The notes beneath the pieces were generated by a model. That model saw only the letters and a program-made list of their open reading frames with translations, was not told the origin of the DNA and searched no databases. A stretch of DNA of 64,000 nucleotides, taken from contig NZ_ATVP01000002.1 in the NCBI RefSeq assembly GCF_000420785.1, positions 1 to 64,000 on the forward strand. The letters run 5' to 3'. Of this stretch, positions 22,925 to 35,115 are shown piece after piece; positions within the stretch are counted from its first letter, which is position 1, and the number at the start of each line of letters is the position of its first letter. The translations under genes and the position numbers were made by a program. The DNA comes from Streptococcus hyovaginalis DSM 12219 (GTDB lineage Bacteria; Bacillota; Bacilli; Lactobacillales; Streptococcaceae).

Positions 22925-24364
22925 ATGGTTAAAGACGCTTACGAACAAACCGCTGCTTCTATTGTTGAAGCAGTTGGTGGAAAAGAAAATATTGCAACAG
23001 CAATGCACTGTGCTACTCGTTTAAGACTGGTTGTTAAGGATGAGTCGAAAATTGATCTCGAAAAAATTGAATCCTTGGATTTGGTCAAGGGGCACTTTAA
23101 CAATGGTGGACAATTTCAAATTATCCTAGGAACCGGTATTGTAAACAAGGTTTATGAGGCGTTTACTGGTTTGACGAATCTTGCTGAGGTTAGTAAGGAA
23201 GAATTTAAAAACACTGCTGCCACCAAGCTAAATCCCTTACAAAAGCTCTTAAAGACCCTTGCGGATGTTTTTGTTCCTATTTTACCAGCCTTGGTAGCTT
23301 CAGGTTTGCTGATGGGGTTAAACAATATCTTAACGGCTAAAGGCTTATTTATTTCTGGAAAAACCTTAGTAGAAGTCTACCCACAATTTGCAGATGTTGC
23401 AGGGATGATCAATCTTTTTGCCAACGCAGCCTTCGTTTTCCTTCCTATCCTTATTGGTTTTTCAGCAGCTAAGATTTTTGGAGCGACACCAGTTCTCGGC
23501 GCCGTTATTGGTGCAATCATGATCCATCCTGATTTGCTGAATGGTTATGGTTACGGAGAGGCATTGGCGAATAACACGATTCCGTTTTGGAATATTTTTG
23601 GCCTAAAGGTAGCACAAGTTGGGTACCAAGGAACGGTTTTGCCGGTTATTGGAGCTTCTTTTGTATTGGCAGTTATTGAGAAGACTTGCCGGAAATTTGT
23701 TCCAGCAATATTGGATATGATTATCACGCCTTTAATTTCTGTCTTGTTTACAGCTTTGATTACTTTTGTTGTGATTGGTCCTGTGATGAGATTTGTAGGG
23801 GATAGTTTGACAGGATTAGTCTTGTGGCTATTTTATGATCTTGGGGCCATCGGTGGTGCTATTTACGGTGTTTTATATCCTCTTCTTGTCATTACGGGGA
23901 TGCACCATAGTTTGGTAACAGCAGAAATGCAGATTTTGTCTAACATTGAGACTTTAGGAGGTTCTCCTACCTTTGCAGTTGTTTCTGCTTCTAATGTCGC
24001 CCAAGGAGCAGCTGCCTTAGCGATTTTCTTCTTGATGAAACATGATGTGAAATTGAAGAGCATAGCGCCAGCGGCAGGAACATCGGCGCTTCTAGGGATT
24101 ACTGAGCCAGCTTTATTTGGGGTTAACTTAAAACTTCGTTATCCTTTTGTTGCCGCTTTAATTGGTTCTGCTGTTGGTTCTGGTTATGCGACGATGATGA
24201 AGGTTTTATCTGTTTCACAAGGGCCTGCCGGGATTCCAGGTGTTATTGTGATGCGTCCTCAGTCTATGGGGCAATTTTTAGTGGCCATTGCCATTGCTTT
24301 CGTCGTTTCATTTGCTATGACTTTTGTCTTACATAAACTCTTTTCAAAGAAAGCTACAGTTTGA
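22925..24364 (+). CDS. scrA: PTS sucrose-type EIIBC permease without EIIA
   Basis: A 479-residue permease. EIIB comes first with the phosphocysteine C29 in AMHCATRLRLVV; EIIC follows (about 105-470) with ten or so hydrophobic segments and the motif [14 protein letters not shown]. The protein stops after EIIC: there is no EIIA domain, unlike the longer ScrA of Streptococcus mutans and like Bacillus SacP. An EIIA from another permease must donate the phosphate. AAAGGAG precedes the ATG. The sucrose-6-phosphate hydrolase gene follows after 10 nt, which supports sucrose as substrate. Confidence 0.85.
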   Translation: MVKDAYEQTAASIVEAVGGKENIATAMHCATRLRLVVKDESKIDLEKIESLDLVKGHFNNGGQFQIILGTGIVNKVYEAFTGLTNLAEVSKEEFKNTAATKLNPLQKLLKTLADVFVPILPALVASGLLMGLNNILTAKGLFISGKTLVEVYPQFADVAGMINLFANAAFVFLPILIGFSAAKIFGATPVLGAVIGAIMIHPDLLNGYGYGEALANNTIPFWNIFGLKVAQVGYQGTVLPVIGASFVLAVIEKTCRKFVPAILDMIITPLISVLFTALITFVVIGPVMRFVGDSLTGLVLWLFYDLGAIGGAIYGVLYPLLVITGMHHSLVTAEMQILSNIETLGGSPTFAVVSASNVAQGAAALAIFFLMKHDVKLKSIAPAAGTSALLGITEPALFGVNLKLRYPFVAALIGSAVGSGYATMMKVLSVSQGPAGIPGVIVMRPQSMGQFLVAIAIAFVVSFAMTFVLHKLFSKKATV

Positions 24365-24374
24365 GGTGACAGAT

Positions 24375-25841
24375 ATGGAATGGACACGAGAAGCGCGTTA
24401 CCAAAGATTAGCAGAAGTTAGCAAGGACGTTTACCAAAAATTAGTCACACAGGTCGCTGACTCTCCCTATCGTCAGAAATTTCATATTCAACCCAAAACC
24501 GGTTTGTTAAATGACCCCAATGGCTTTAGTTTTTACAAGGGACGTTACCATCTTTTTTATCAGTGGTTTCCTTTAGGACCAGTACATGGGGTTAAATATT
24601 GGTATCACATGTCGTCTGAAGATCTAGTTGATTGGCAGGATGAGGGGATTGCTCTTGAACCAGATAGCTTTTATGACAGCCACGGTGTCTTTTCAGGCAG
24701 CGGCTTGGTTGTTGAAGACCAGCTCCATCTGTTTTACACAGGAAATACACGTACAGATGATTGGGTGAGGATCCCTTATCAGTGCCATGCCATTATGGAT
24801 GCCTCTGGGAATATTGTGAAAGCTGATTCTCCTTTAATTTCAGATAGTCCTGCTGGTTTTACAGATAATTTTAGAGACCCTAAAGTTTTTGAATACCAAG
24901 GACATTATCTTGCTCTTATTGGCGCAGAAACAAGCGAGCATGAGGGAAAAGTTGTTTACTATAAGTCGGATAATCTAAAGGATTGGGAATATCAGGGCAT
25001 TATTAGTACCAAATCTTATCCTAATGCGGGTTTTATGTGGGAGTGTCCGGATTATTTTGAACAAGATGGGCAAGGTGTACTATTGTTTTCACCACAAGGC
25101 ATGCAGGCTGAAGGGGATCGTTTTCAGAATATTTTCCAGTCAGGCTATTTACTTGGGGATCCTATTGATTTTCAAACAGGTCAGTTTGATCATGGTGCCT
25201 TTCAGGAACTAGATAAAGGGTTTGATTTCTATGCTCCTCAAACCATGCAAGATCCTCTGGGGAGACGCTTGTTAGTTGGTTGGTTGGGGCTTCCTGGCGT
25301 TGATTGCGTGACTGATGATGATGGTTGGGCGCATTGTCTCACCCTACCAAGGGAGTTAGTTATTGAAAATAATCACCTTTACCAACGACCAATTCCGGAA
25401 TTGAAAGCACTGAGAAAAGCGCATCATAGCTATTCGGGTGACTTACATGAGGAAACCATTGATCTTCAAGATATCTCACGCACCTATGAGCTAAAACTGA
25501 GGGTAACAGCAGAAGAACTAGAACATTTTGTCTTAACCCTTCGTAAAGGGCATGGGGAGGAAACGCTCTTTTCATATGATCACCATGCTGGTAAGCTTGA
25601 GTTAGACCTCAGAAAATCTGGGAAAACCGTCACTGCTGAATATGGGCGTACAAGGTCATGTGATTTTCAGGCAGAATATTTAGAGCTTCACTTATTCTTA
25701 GACGAATCTAGTCTTGAAATTTTTGTTAACGATGGTCATGAGGTGTTTACAAGTCGACTTTTTAGCCATCAAGATGCCAATGGTATTCAACTAACCAGTA
25801 AAGGGAAAGCCTCTTATGTATTAGACCTTTGGGAAGTATAG
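24375..25841 (+). CDS. scrB: Sucrose-6-phosphate hydrolase (GH32)
   Basis: A 488-residue cytoplasmic enzyme splitting sucrose 6-phosphate to glucose 6-phosphate and fructose. GH32 motifs are clear: nucleophile in LLNDPNGF, the FRDPKVF transition-state site, and the acid/base glutamate in WECPDYF. The C-terminal beta-sandwich (from about 360) ends normally with LEIFVNDGHEVF. Start ATG 24375 follows GAGGTGAC; longer in-frame starts overlap scrA. It is cotranscribed with the permease, under the twin operators upstream of scrA. Confidence 0.95.
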   Translation: MEWTREARYQRLAEVSKDVYQKLVTQVADSPYRQKFHIQPKTGLLNDPNGFSFYKGRYHLFYQWFPLGPVHGVKYWYHMSSEDLVDWQDEGIALEPDSFYDSHGVFSGSGLVVEDQLHLFYTGNTRTDDWVRIPYQCHAIMDASGNIVKADSPLISDSPAGFTDNFRDPKVFEYQGHYLALIGAETSEHEGKVVYYKSDNLKDWEYQGIISTKSYPNAGFMWECPDYFEQDGQGVLLFSPQGMQAEGDRFQNIFQSGYLLGDPIDFQTGQFDHGAFQELDKGFDFYAPQTMQDPLGRRLLVGWLGLPGVDCVTDDDGWAHCLTLPRELVIENNHLYQRPIPELKALRKAHHSYSGDLHEETIDLQDISRTYELKLRVTAEELEHFVLTLRKGHGEETLFSYDHHAGKLELDLRKSGKTVTAEYGRTRSCDFQAEYLELHLFLDESSLEIFVNDGHEVFTSRLFSHQDANGIQLTSKGKASYVLDLWEV

Positions 25842-25863
25842 TATCTCTTATTCTAATTGTTTA

Positions 25864-25890
25864 TGAAAATGATGCTGGACATCATTTTCA
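25864..25890. terminator. Hairpin after scrB
   Basis: TGAAAATGATG (25864-25874) pairs perfectly with CATCATTTTCA (25880-25890), loop CTGGA. The following sequence has only a short T-run, so it may stop transcription partially. No gene is seen between here and the ScrR-like gene at 26114. Confidence 0.6.
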
Positions 25891-26113
25891 GTCTCATTTT
25901 ATGTGATTAGCAGATTTAGTCTAAGATAAAGCTTGAGTAGTCTTGGTTGTTTTCAAAATTTTAGGGATGTAAAGGTGATTTACTTATCTCTAGCTGAAAA
26001 CAATCTAGTATAAGAACCAGAAGCGAAGCCTCTTCATCTCGGTCGTGGCGTTCACTCCTATTTTTGATTATGTTATAATCGAAGCAGAGCGTCTTAATGG
26101 AAGGGAGTAGTAA

Positions 26114-27100
26114 ATGGCTACAATAAAAGATGTTGCCAAATTAGCAGAGGTATCTGTTGGGACGGTGTCTAAGTACTTAAATGGTTTTAAGGTTAAGGAA
26201 AAGACCCGTATCGCTGTTGAGCAAGCAATACAGGCCTTGAGCTACGAGCCTAATATCTATGCCAAGGGCTTGAAAACCAATCGCACCAATAGTGTGGTTT
26301 TACTAATACCAAGCGTCTGGCATCCTTTTTTTAGTGAGTTGACCTATTATATTGAGCAGGCTTTGCGAAAGAAAGGGATCAAACTGATTCTTTGTAATAC
26401 AAGGGACAACCTAGATGCTGAGATAGAGTATGTCACAATGGCGCGTCAAAATAAGGTTGATGGGATTATTGCCATCACTTATAGTAATATTGACGAGTAT
26501 ATCACGTCTGATATGGCTGTTGTGAGTATCGACCGTTTTTTTTCGGCTAATATAGATTTTATTTCTAGTGATAATTATCACGGTGGTTATCAAGGGGCTG
26601 AAATTCTAGCGCAAAGTGGTAGCACTAACCTGGCTTATGTTGGTCACGGGTCATCCTATGCCAATGATACGACAGCGCGTTTGGATGGTTTTAAGGACTA
26701 TTGTGAGGTGCATGGCATTCCCTATCATCTTTGTTATGGTGAGGGGGCTCTCGACGACTATCAAGAGCAGTTGATGACTTTTGTTGATCAGATAGCGTCT
26801 GGCAAATTATCGATAGATGGCATCCTAACAGCTTCGGACACTCATGCCCTCAGGGTCTATGAGCTCTTAAAGCAAAGAGGAATTCAAATTCCTGAAGATA
26901 TTCAGTTAATAGGGTTTGATGGAAGTCAGCAAAGTCAGTCTGTGCCAATCTTTTTATCAAGTATTCGTCAGAATGTTCCTGTAATCGCTCAAGAAGCCGT
27001 ATCATGTTTGTTAAAACGTATTAACGACGGCAATGATAATCATCCTGTTGTTCATAAAAAAGTTCCGATAAGTTTTCTCAAAGGGCAGACAACACGCTAA
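26114..27100 (+). CDS. scrR: LacI-family repressor of the sucrose operon (ScrR-like)
   Basis: A 328-residue repressor. The HTH is MATIKDVAKLAEVSVGTVSK at the N-terminus with the hinge YEPNIYAKGLK, and the effector domain follows to the C-terminus. It lies downstream of scrA-scrB on the same strand, with its own promoter-like TATAAT near 26076 and AGGGAG ribosome site. The palindromes at the scrA promoter are its likely targets, and sucrose-6-phosphate or fructose its likely inducer; these follow from family knowledge. Length is normal. Confidence 0.8.
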   Translation: MATIKDVAKLAEVSVGTVSKYLNGFKVKEKTRIAVEQAIQALSYEPNIYAKGLKTNRTNSVVLLIPSVWHPFFSELTYYIEQALRKKGIKLILCNTRDNLDAEIEYVTMARQNKVDGIIAITYSNIDEYITSDMAVVSIDRFFSANIDFISSDNYHGGYQGAEILAQSGSTNLAYVGHGSSYANDTTARLDGFKDYCEVHGIPYHLCYGEGALDDYQEQLMTFVDQIASGKLSIDGILTASDTHALRVYELLKQRGIQIPEDIQLIGFDGSQQSQSVPIFLSSIRQNVPVIAQEAVSCLLKRINDGNDNHPVVHKKVPISFLKGQTTR

Positions 27101-27124
27101 TTCTTGAGTCATTCTCTAAAAGAA

Positions 27125-27155
27125 AAAATCCACTTCAATCGAGGTGGATTTTCTC
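27125..27155. terminator. Bidirectional terminator between scrR and the LPXTG remnant
   Basis: AAAATCCACTTC (27125-27136) pairs with GAGGTGGATTTT (27141-27152), one G-T pair, loop AATC, with T- and A-rich flanks on both sides. It can serve both converging genes. Confidence 0.85.
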
Positions 27156-27164
27156 TCGTAAAAA

Positions 27165-27511
27165 TTAGTCTTTCTGACGATTTTTGACTTTTCCAATAAG
27201 TCCAAGGCTGACAAATCCTAGGATTGTCATCCAAAGAGTGCTTGTTTCACCCGTTTTAGGGAGTACTTTTGGACTCGCTTGGGTGTGAGTAGTTTGCTTG
27301 GTAGGGGTTGTGAAGGGCAGTGTTTGTGCATAGGCTCTGGCAGCTAAGCTGTGGATAGCTGCTTGTGTTGTTTCGACGGTTGTAGCAGTCGTTGGTTGAT
27401 TAACGACACTGGTATCAGCGAATGTCGTTGGGACATCTGATTCTTCTGCTTGAATAAGCTTGACAATAGTTGCAGAAGCAATAATGATTGGGCACTTTTG
27501 ACTAAGAACAT
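27165..27511 (-). pseudogene. Small LPXTG surface protein gene with frameshift in the signal peptide
   Basis: The main frame encodes a Thr/Ala-rich peptide ending in LPKTG, a hydrophobic span and a KNRQKD tail: a small sortase substrate. A good start exists in another frame: AAGGAGGT at 27529-27522 precedes ATG 27511. Adding one base to the T4 run at 27496-27499 (A4 in the mRNA) joins this ATG to the main frame and yields MFLVKK followed by CPIIIASATIVKLIQA, a proper signal peptide, for a protein of about 115 residues. As it stands, the only longer start (27557) gives an unconvincing signal. Export is probably lost. It is divergent from relA. Confidence 0.65.
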
Positions 27512-27763
27512 TTTGATATAAGACCTCCTTTTTCTTAAAAATGAATTTCGCTAACATTATACAAAAAGGCCCCCTTTTTATCGGTAATATTTGGTTAGTC
27601 AAACGAAGATTATTTATAAAAATAATTAAAAACAATGGTGTTTGTTTGTTGTTATGTTGATTCTCTAAAATAATCCTTTGGCAGTGGCCTACGTTCCTTT
27701 TTATGAAAAATCGTGATAAAATAGTTACACATAAGAGCATATAAGATAGAGTAGGTATGGGAA

Positions 27764-29986
27764 ATGGCAAAAACAGCGGATTTAACTGGTCAGGAAGTTG
27801 TTGCGATAGCGGCAGCCTATATGACAGATACAGATCTTGAGTTGGTTAAGAAAGGATTGAAATGTGCGGAAACAGCTCATGCGGAGCAGTATCGTAAATC
27901 AGGAGAGCCGTATATCATTCATCCTATTCAAGTTGCAGGTATTCTAGCTAATTTGCATTTGGATGCCGTAACAGTCGCTTGTGGTTTTTTACATGATGTT
28001 GTGGAAGATACCAATTTTACGCTTGACGATATCGAGGAGCTTTTTGATACGGAAGTGCGCAATATTGTCGATGGTGTGACCAAGTTGGGGAAGGTGGAGT
28101 ACAAATCCCACGAAGAACAGCTGGCTGAAAACCATCGTAAAATGTTGATGGCTATGTCCAAGGATATCCGTGTGATCTTGGTGAAGCTGGCGGATCGTCT
28201 TCATAACATGCGGACCCTCAAACACTTGCGTAAGGACAAGCAACAACGCATTTCACGCGAAACTATGGAAATCTATGCTCCTCTGGCGCATCGCCTCGGT
28301 ATTAGTCGGATCAAGTGGGAGCTGGAGGACTTGTCTTTTCGCTACTTAAATGAAGTGGAATTTTATAAAATTTCCCACATGATGACAGAAAAGCGCCGTG
28401 AACGTGAAGTGCTTGTTGAAGAAATTGTCGATAAGATCAAGAGTACCACAGAAAGTGAAGGGCTTTACGGTGATGTTTACGGCCGTCCAAAGCATATTTA
28501 CTCCATTTATCGCAAGATGCGGGACAAGAAGAAACGCTTTGATCAGATCTATGATTTGATTGCTATCCGCTGCATCATGGAAACCCAAAGTGATGTTTAC
28601 GCTATGTTGGGGTATATCCACGAATTGTGGCGTCCAATGCCAGGTCGTTTCAAAGATTATATCGCTAATCCTAAGGCTAATGGTTATCAATCCATTCATA
28701 CAACGGTTTATGGTCCCAAAGGGCCAATTGAAATCCAGATTCGTACGCAAGAGATGCATCAGATTGCAGAATACGGGGTAGCCGCTCACTGGGCTTATAA
28801 AAAAGGGATCACGTCCAAAGTGGATCAAAAAGAGTCTGCTATCGGTATGAATTGGATCAAGGAGCTGGTTGAACTTCAAGATGCTTCGAATGGCGATGCG
28901 GTTGACTTTGTTGACTCTGTTAAGGAAGATATTTTCTCAGAGCGCATCTATGTTTTCACCCCGACCGGAGCGGTTCAGGAATTACCAAAGGATTCCGGTC
29001 CTATTGATTTTGCCTATGCCATCCATACTCAGGTTGGTGAAAAGGCGACAGGAGCTAAAGTTAATGGGCGTATGGTGCCTCTAACAGCTAAGCTCAAAAC
29101 AGGTGATGTTGTCGAAATTGTCACCAATAGCAATTCATTTGGTCCTAGTCGTGACTGGATTAAGATGGTCAAGACGACCAAGGCTCGCAGTAAGATTCGC
29201 CAGTTTTTCAAAAATCAAGATAAGGAAACGTCAGTTAATAAGGGGCGGGAACTATTAGTTGATTATTTCCAAGAGCAGGGCTATGTTGCCAATAAGTATT
29301 TGGATAAAAAACGGATTGAAGAGATTTTGCCGCGATTGAGTGTCAGAAGTGAAGAGGCACTTTATGCAGCAGTAGGTTTTGGGGATATTAGTCCAGTCAG
29401 TGTTTTCAATAAATTGACCGAAAAAGAACGTCGAGAAGAAGAGCGCGCCAAGGCTAAGGCAGAGGCTGAAGAGCTCATGAAGGGCGGAGAAGTCAAGACT
29501 GAGAAGAAAGATGTGCTCAAGGTTAAGAGTGATGAGAATGGTGTCATCATTCAGGGAGCCTCAGGTCTTCTGATGCGGATCGCCAAGTGCTGTAATCCCG
29601 TTCCTGGAGACCCGATTGAGGGTTATATCACTAAGGGCCGAGGTGTTGCCATCCACCGCAAAGATTGCCATAATATCAAGAGCCAGGAAGGTTATGAACA
29701 ACGGTTAATTGAGGTTGAGTGGGATGATGCCAATTCTCGTAAGGAATACCAAGCTGAGATTGACATCTATGCGCTCAATCGCTCAGGTATTCTTAATGAT
29801 GTTATTCAAGTCGTCTCCAATGCCACTAAGAATATCTCTTCTTTCCATGCGCAGCCAAGCAAAGACATGAAATTTGCCAATATCCATGTGACTTTTGGAA
29901 TTCCAAATGTTTCAGAACTGACTTCGGTTGTCGACAAAATTAAAATTATCCCAGATGTTTACTCTGTCAAGCGTACAAATGGCTAA
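27764..29986 (+). CDS. relA: Bifunctional (p)ppGpp synthetase/hydrolase Rel
   Basis: A 740-residue RSH enzyme controlling the stringent response. Domains in order: HD hydrolase (GFLHDVVEDT at about 73-82), synthetase (residues about 240-350 with GRFKDYIANPKANGYQSIHT), TGS (about 395-455, RIYVFTPTGAVQELP), conserved Cys region with RIAKCCNPVPGD, and a C-terminal ACT domain from about 665. Both catalytic halves look intact. It is followed after 222 bp by dtd, the usual streptococcal order. The ATG at 27764 gives the normal N-terminus, though the upstream ribosome site is weak. Confidence 0.95.
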   Translation: MAKTADLTGQEVVAIAAAYMTDTDLELVKKGLKCAETAHAEQYRKSGEPYIIHPIQVAGILANLHLDAVTVACGFLHDVVEDTNFTLDDIEELFDTEVRNIVDGVTKLGKVEYKSHEEQLAENHRKMLMAMSKDIRVILVKLADRLHNMRTLKHLRKDKQQRISRETMEIYAPLAHRLGISRIKWELEDLSFRYLNEVEFYKISHMMTEKRREREVLVEEIVDKIKSTTESEGLYGDVYGRPKHIYSIYRKMRDKKKRFDQIYDLIAIRCIMETQSDVYAMLGYIHELWRPMPGRFKDYIANPKANGYQSIHTTVYGPKGPIEIQIRTQEMHQIAEYGVAAHWAYKKGITSKVDQKESAIGMNWIKELVELQDASNGDAVDFVDSVKEDIFSERIYVFTPTGAVQELPKDSGPIDFAYAIHTQVGEKATGAKVNGRMVPLTAKLKTGDVVEIVTNSNSFGPSRDWIKMVKTTKARSKIRQFFKNQDKETSVNKGRELLVDYFQEQGYVANKYLDKKRIEEILPRLSVRSEEALYAAVGFGDISPVSVFNKLTEKERREEERAKAKAEAEELMKGGEVKTEKKDVLKVKSDENGVIIQGASGLLMRIAKCCNPVPGDPIEGYITKGRGVAIHRKDCHNIKSQEGYEQRLIEVEWDDANSRKEYQAEIDIYALNRSGILNDVIQVVSNATKNISSFHAQPSKDMKFANIHVTFGIPNVSELTSVVDKIKIIPDVYSVKRTNG

Positions 29987-30208
29987 AAGATGCTGGGGAT
30001 ATCCCTTTTAGGTTGCGGATAAGGAGAGTACTAGCTTTCGACTTTGAAATGATAGAGTATGTATCTCTATACATTGTCAGCTTCCTCGATAGACTCCAGT
30101 ATGGTCGTCATCTGCGCTTCCTCGTCTTGTTTTGATTTGTTTTGAACCGTCTCTTTAAATGCCCAAGGGTGGCTTGACGATACCAAATGTTAGAAAGTAA
30201 ATGATCTT

Positions 30209-30652
30209 ATGAAAATTGTGATTCAACGCGTGTCAGAAGCATCGGTGACGATTGACGAAAAAGTTGTCGGTCAGATTGGTCAAGGACTGCTACTCTTGGT
30301 TGGTGTAGGTCCTGAGGATACTCAAGAGGACCTGGACTATGCCGTGCGCAAGATTGTTAACATGCGTATCTTTTCTGATGCTGATGACAAAATGAATTTG
30401 TCGGTTCAAGATATCAAGGGGAGTATCTTGTCGATTTCCCAGTTTACCCTTTATGCGGATACTAAAAAAGGAAATCGTCCAGCCTTTACAGGAGCTGCTA
30501 AACCAGATGTCGCCAGTGATTTTTATGATCGATTGAATACAGCTCTAGCTGATCATATACCCGTGGAAAAAGGGATTTTTGGAGCAGATATGAAAGTCTC
30601 CTTGGTCAATGATGGTCCTGTAACGATTATTTTAGATACGAAAAATAGGTAG
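30209..30652 (+). CDS. dtd: D-aminoacyl-tRNA deacylase Dtd
   Basis: A 147-residue enzyme that removes D-amino acids mischarged on tRNA. It starts [15 protein letters not shown] and contains both active-site motifs, SQFTLYAD (about 79-86) and NRPAFTGAA (about 90-98). It is the second gene of the relA group and lies 6 bp ahead of a small membrane protein gene. The 222 bp upstream of it hold no recognisable gene. Length is normal for the family. Confidence 0.95.
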   Translation: MKIVIQRVSEASVTIDEKVVGQIGQGLLLLVGVGPEDTQEDLDYAVRKIVNMRIFSDADDKMNLSVQDIKGSILSISQFTLYADTKKGNRPAFTGAAKPDVASDFYDRLNTALADHIPVEKGIFGADMKVSLVNDGPVTIILDTKNR

Positions 30653-30658
30653 GGTTTT

Positions 30659-30997
30659 ATGAAAATTTTTGTTTTAGTTATTTTAGGATTATATTTAGCC
30701 GTTGTAGCTTTTTCAGCTGTGTTGGGCAGTTTGGGAGCAAAGATCATTACGAAGCGGAACATGTTGTTAACCCTTTTTGGTGTTGTGGTGACTATTGCCT
30801 TTACCTATATTTACTTTAGGCAAGGGGTTAGCAGCGCTATTTACGGGGTTGCTGGAGGTCTTTTTGGGATCTCAGGTTTGGCGCTGAGCAACGCTGCCAA
30901 CATGGGACAACGCCCTAATCTGAAGCACCATTTTATCCGTTTGGCATTCGACCTTGTATTATTGGTTGTGATGTATTTGGTTTACCGGCAGGGGTAG
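30659..30997 (+). CDS. Small four-helix membrane protein, unrecognised
   Basis: A 112-residue hydrophobic protein with about four membrane segments (FVLVILGLYLAVVAFSAV, MLLTLFGVVVTIAFTYIYF, a Gly-rich segment SAIYGVAGGLFGISGLAL, and FDLVLLVVMYLVY). No functional motif is visible. It starts 6 bp after dtd and ends 8 bp before the racemase-like gene, so it belongs to the same operon. Function unknown. Confidence 0.65.
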   Translation: MKIFVLVILGLYLAVVAFSAVLGSLGAKIITKRNMLLTLFGVVVTIAFTYIYFRQGVSSAIYGVAGGLFGISGLALSNAANMGQRPNLKHHFIRLAFDLVLLVVMYLVYRQG

Positions 30998-31005
30998 GTG
31001 GAAAG

Positions 31006-31644
31006 ATGATTGGCATTATTGCAGGAACTCCAGTAGATACAGCCTTTGGTGTTGAGCTTGTCAAAAAGGTGACAGACCAATATGTTAGCTTGGCCATTTC
31101 ACAAACACCTGAAGAGCAGACTGCCTTTCAAGTCTTGCCAGAGGCAAAGAAAAAAGCACATCTCTCTGCGATTTTGGAGGATTTTCAGCGTAAAGGGGTA
31201 ACTCAGGTTCTGGTATACTGTAATTCCTTGAGTAGCTCTGTCGATTTTGATGTTTTGTCAGAGGAGCTCTCCTTACCCATTCTCACGCCCTTGCATTTTT
31301 ATCGTGACCTAGCCTTATCGTATCGGACGATGGGACTGCTTGCGGCCAATGCTCAAGGAAGTGCAGGTATCGAGCGGGTGATAACTTGGAAAAATCCACA
31401 TAGTCGTGTGCATGCAGTGTCTAGTCTGGACTGGGTCGAAGCTGTGGAGTCGGCCGTTCCACCCAAAGAGATGGTGAAAAATCTGGGATTGCGAGAAACG
31501 ATCACCATGTTTGAAACCTTGTCTGTTGAGGTGGTCGTATTTGGTTGTACACACTTTCCTTATTTTATTGAGGCTTACCAACAAGAGACGGCGCTTCCTT
31601 GCTTGAGTGCTGATGACTACTTTTTAAAACAATTAAACATATAA
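31006..31644 (+). CDS. Aspartate/glutamate racemase-family protein
   Basis: A 212-residue protein of the Asp/Glu/hydantoin racemase fold. The two catalytic cysteines lie in VYCNSLSSS (about residues 71-79) and VFGCTHFPYF (about 179-188), and the start MIGIIAGTPVDTA resembles the substrate loop. It is shorter than MurI glutamate racemase (about 265), so it is probably a racemase of another amino acid. Pairing with Dtd in one operon suggests D-amino acid metabolism, which is an inference. A terminator follows immediately. Confidence 0.75.
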   Translation: MIGIIAGTPVDTAFGVELVKKVTDQYVSLAISQTPEEQTAFQVLPEAKKKAHLSAILEDFQRKGVTQVLVYCNSLSSSVDFDVLSEELSLPILTPLHFYRDLALSYRTMGLLAANAQGSAGIERVITWKNPHSRVHAVSSLDWVEAVESAVPPKEMVKNLGLRETITMFETLSVEVVVFGCTHFPYFIEAYQQETALPCLSADDYFLKQLNI

Positions 31645-31674
31645 AAACGAGGGCTAGTCAGTCCTCGTTTTTAT
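31643..31674 (+). terminator. Terminator after the relA-dtd group
   Basis: AAAAACGAGG (31643-31652) pairs with CCTCGTTTTT (31663-31672) over a 10-nt loop, with the T-run forming the 3' arm. Confidence 0.85.
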
Positions 31675-31734
31675 ATGTTGTTGGCTTCCAATAGAGCTAT
31701 ATAACATGAAAAGAAAGATTACTGAGTTTGTAGA

Positions 31735-32090
31735 CAAAGTCTCTTTCCGGACTTTCCTGAGGTTCTCGCTTTCTAATTTCAAGGCTCGAACTTCAAACTG
31801 TCCCCGGACAGTTTGAACAGACGGCTTTGATAGTAAGGGGAGTGCCTATCAAAGGTTGGAAATAGGGAACTGCGGAGCAATTCCTCAAATCTTCCGTTCC
31901 TTTGAATCTTTTGTCGCTTTCTTGTTTCCAAGTGACAACCTAAAAAGGTCTTCCCCCCTTTAGTCCGAATGACTCCGAATAGTGCAGAAAGTTTCACTTT
32001 CTCGATTTCCAACTTCAAATAGTCCCTCGGACTATTTGAGCACAGTGGAAAGTCCCGGCTTAGGGCTCGCTCCGCTCACAAAATAAACTA
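31735..32090. repeat. Repeat-rich intergenic block with two hairpins
   Basis: No gene is seen in this interval between the racemase-like gene and treR. It contains TTCAAACTGTCC/GGACAGTTTGAA (31792-31817, perfect 12-bp stem) and TCAAATAGTCC/GGACTATTTGA (32015-32039, perfect 11-bp stem). It also contains CCTAAAAAGGTCT near 31939. All three recur in related form at 36870-36990. This looks like a dispersed noncoding repeat family. Neither hairpin has a T-run, so simple termination is unlikely. Confidence 0.55.
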
Positions 32091-32159
32091 AATTTTTATT
32101 TTTTCTTAGCAAAGCTACTCAGTTTATTTATCCAGGATATAGTTTGTCTACATTCTGGA

Positions 32160-35058
<2,899 letters not shown>

Positions 35059-35059
<1 letters not shown>

Positions 35060-35101
35060 GACAAACGAATAAGTGCTGAGAGTATTTTCAGCACTTTGTC
35101 T
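35059..35101 (+). terminator. Hairpin after treP
   Basis: AAGTGCTGA (35071-35079) pairs with TCAGCACTT (35088-35096), and outer AGACAAA/TTTGTCT (35059-35065 and 35095-35101) is an alternative extension. There is no long T-run, so partial termination ahead of treC is likely. Confidence 0.55.
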
Positions 35102-35115
35102 ATTTCATATCCTTT

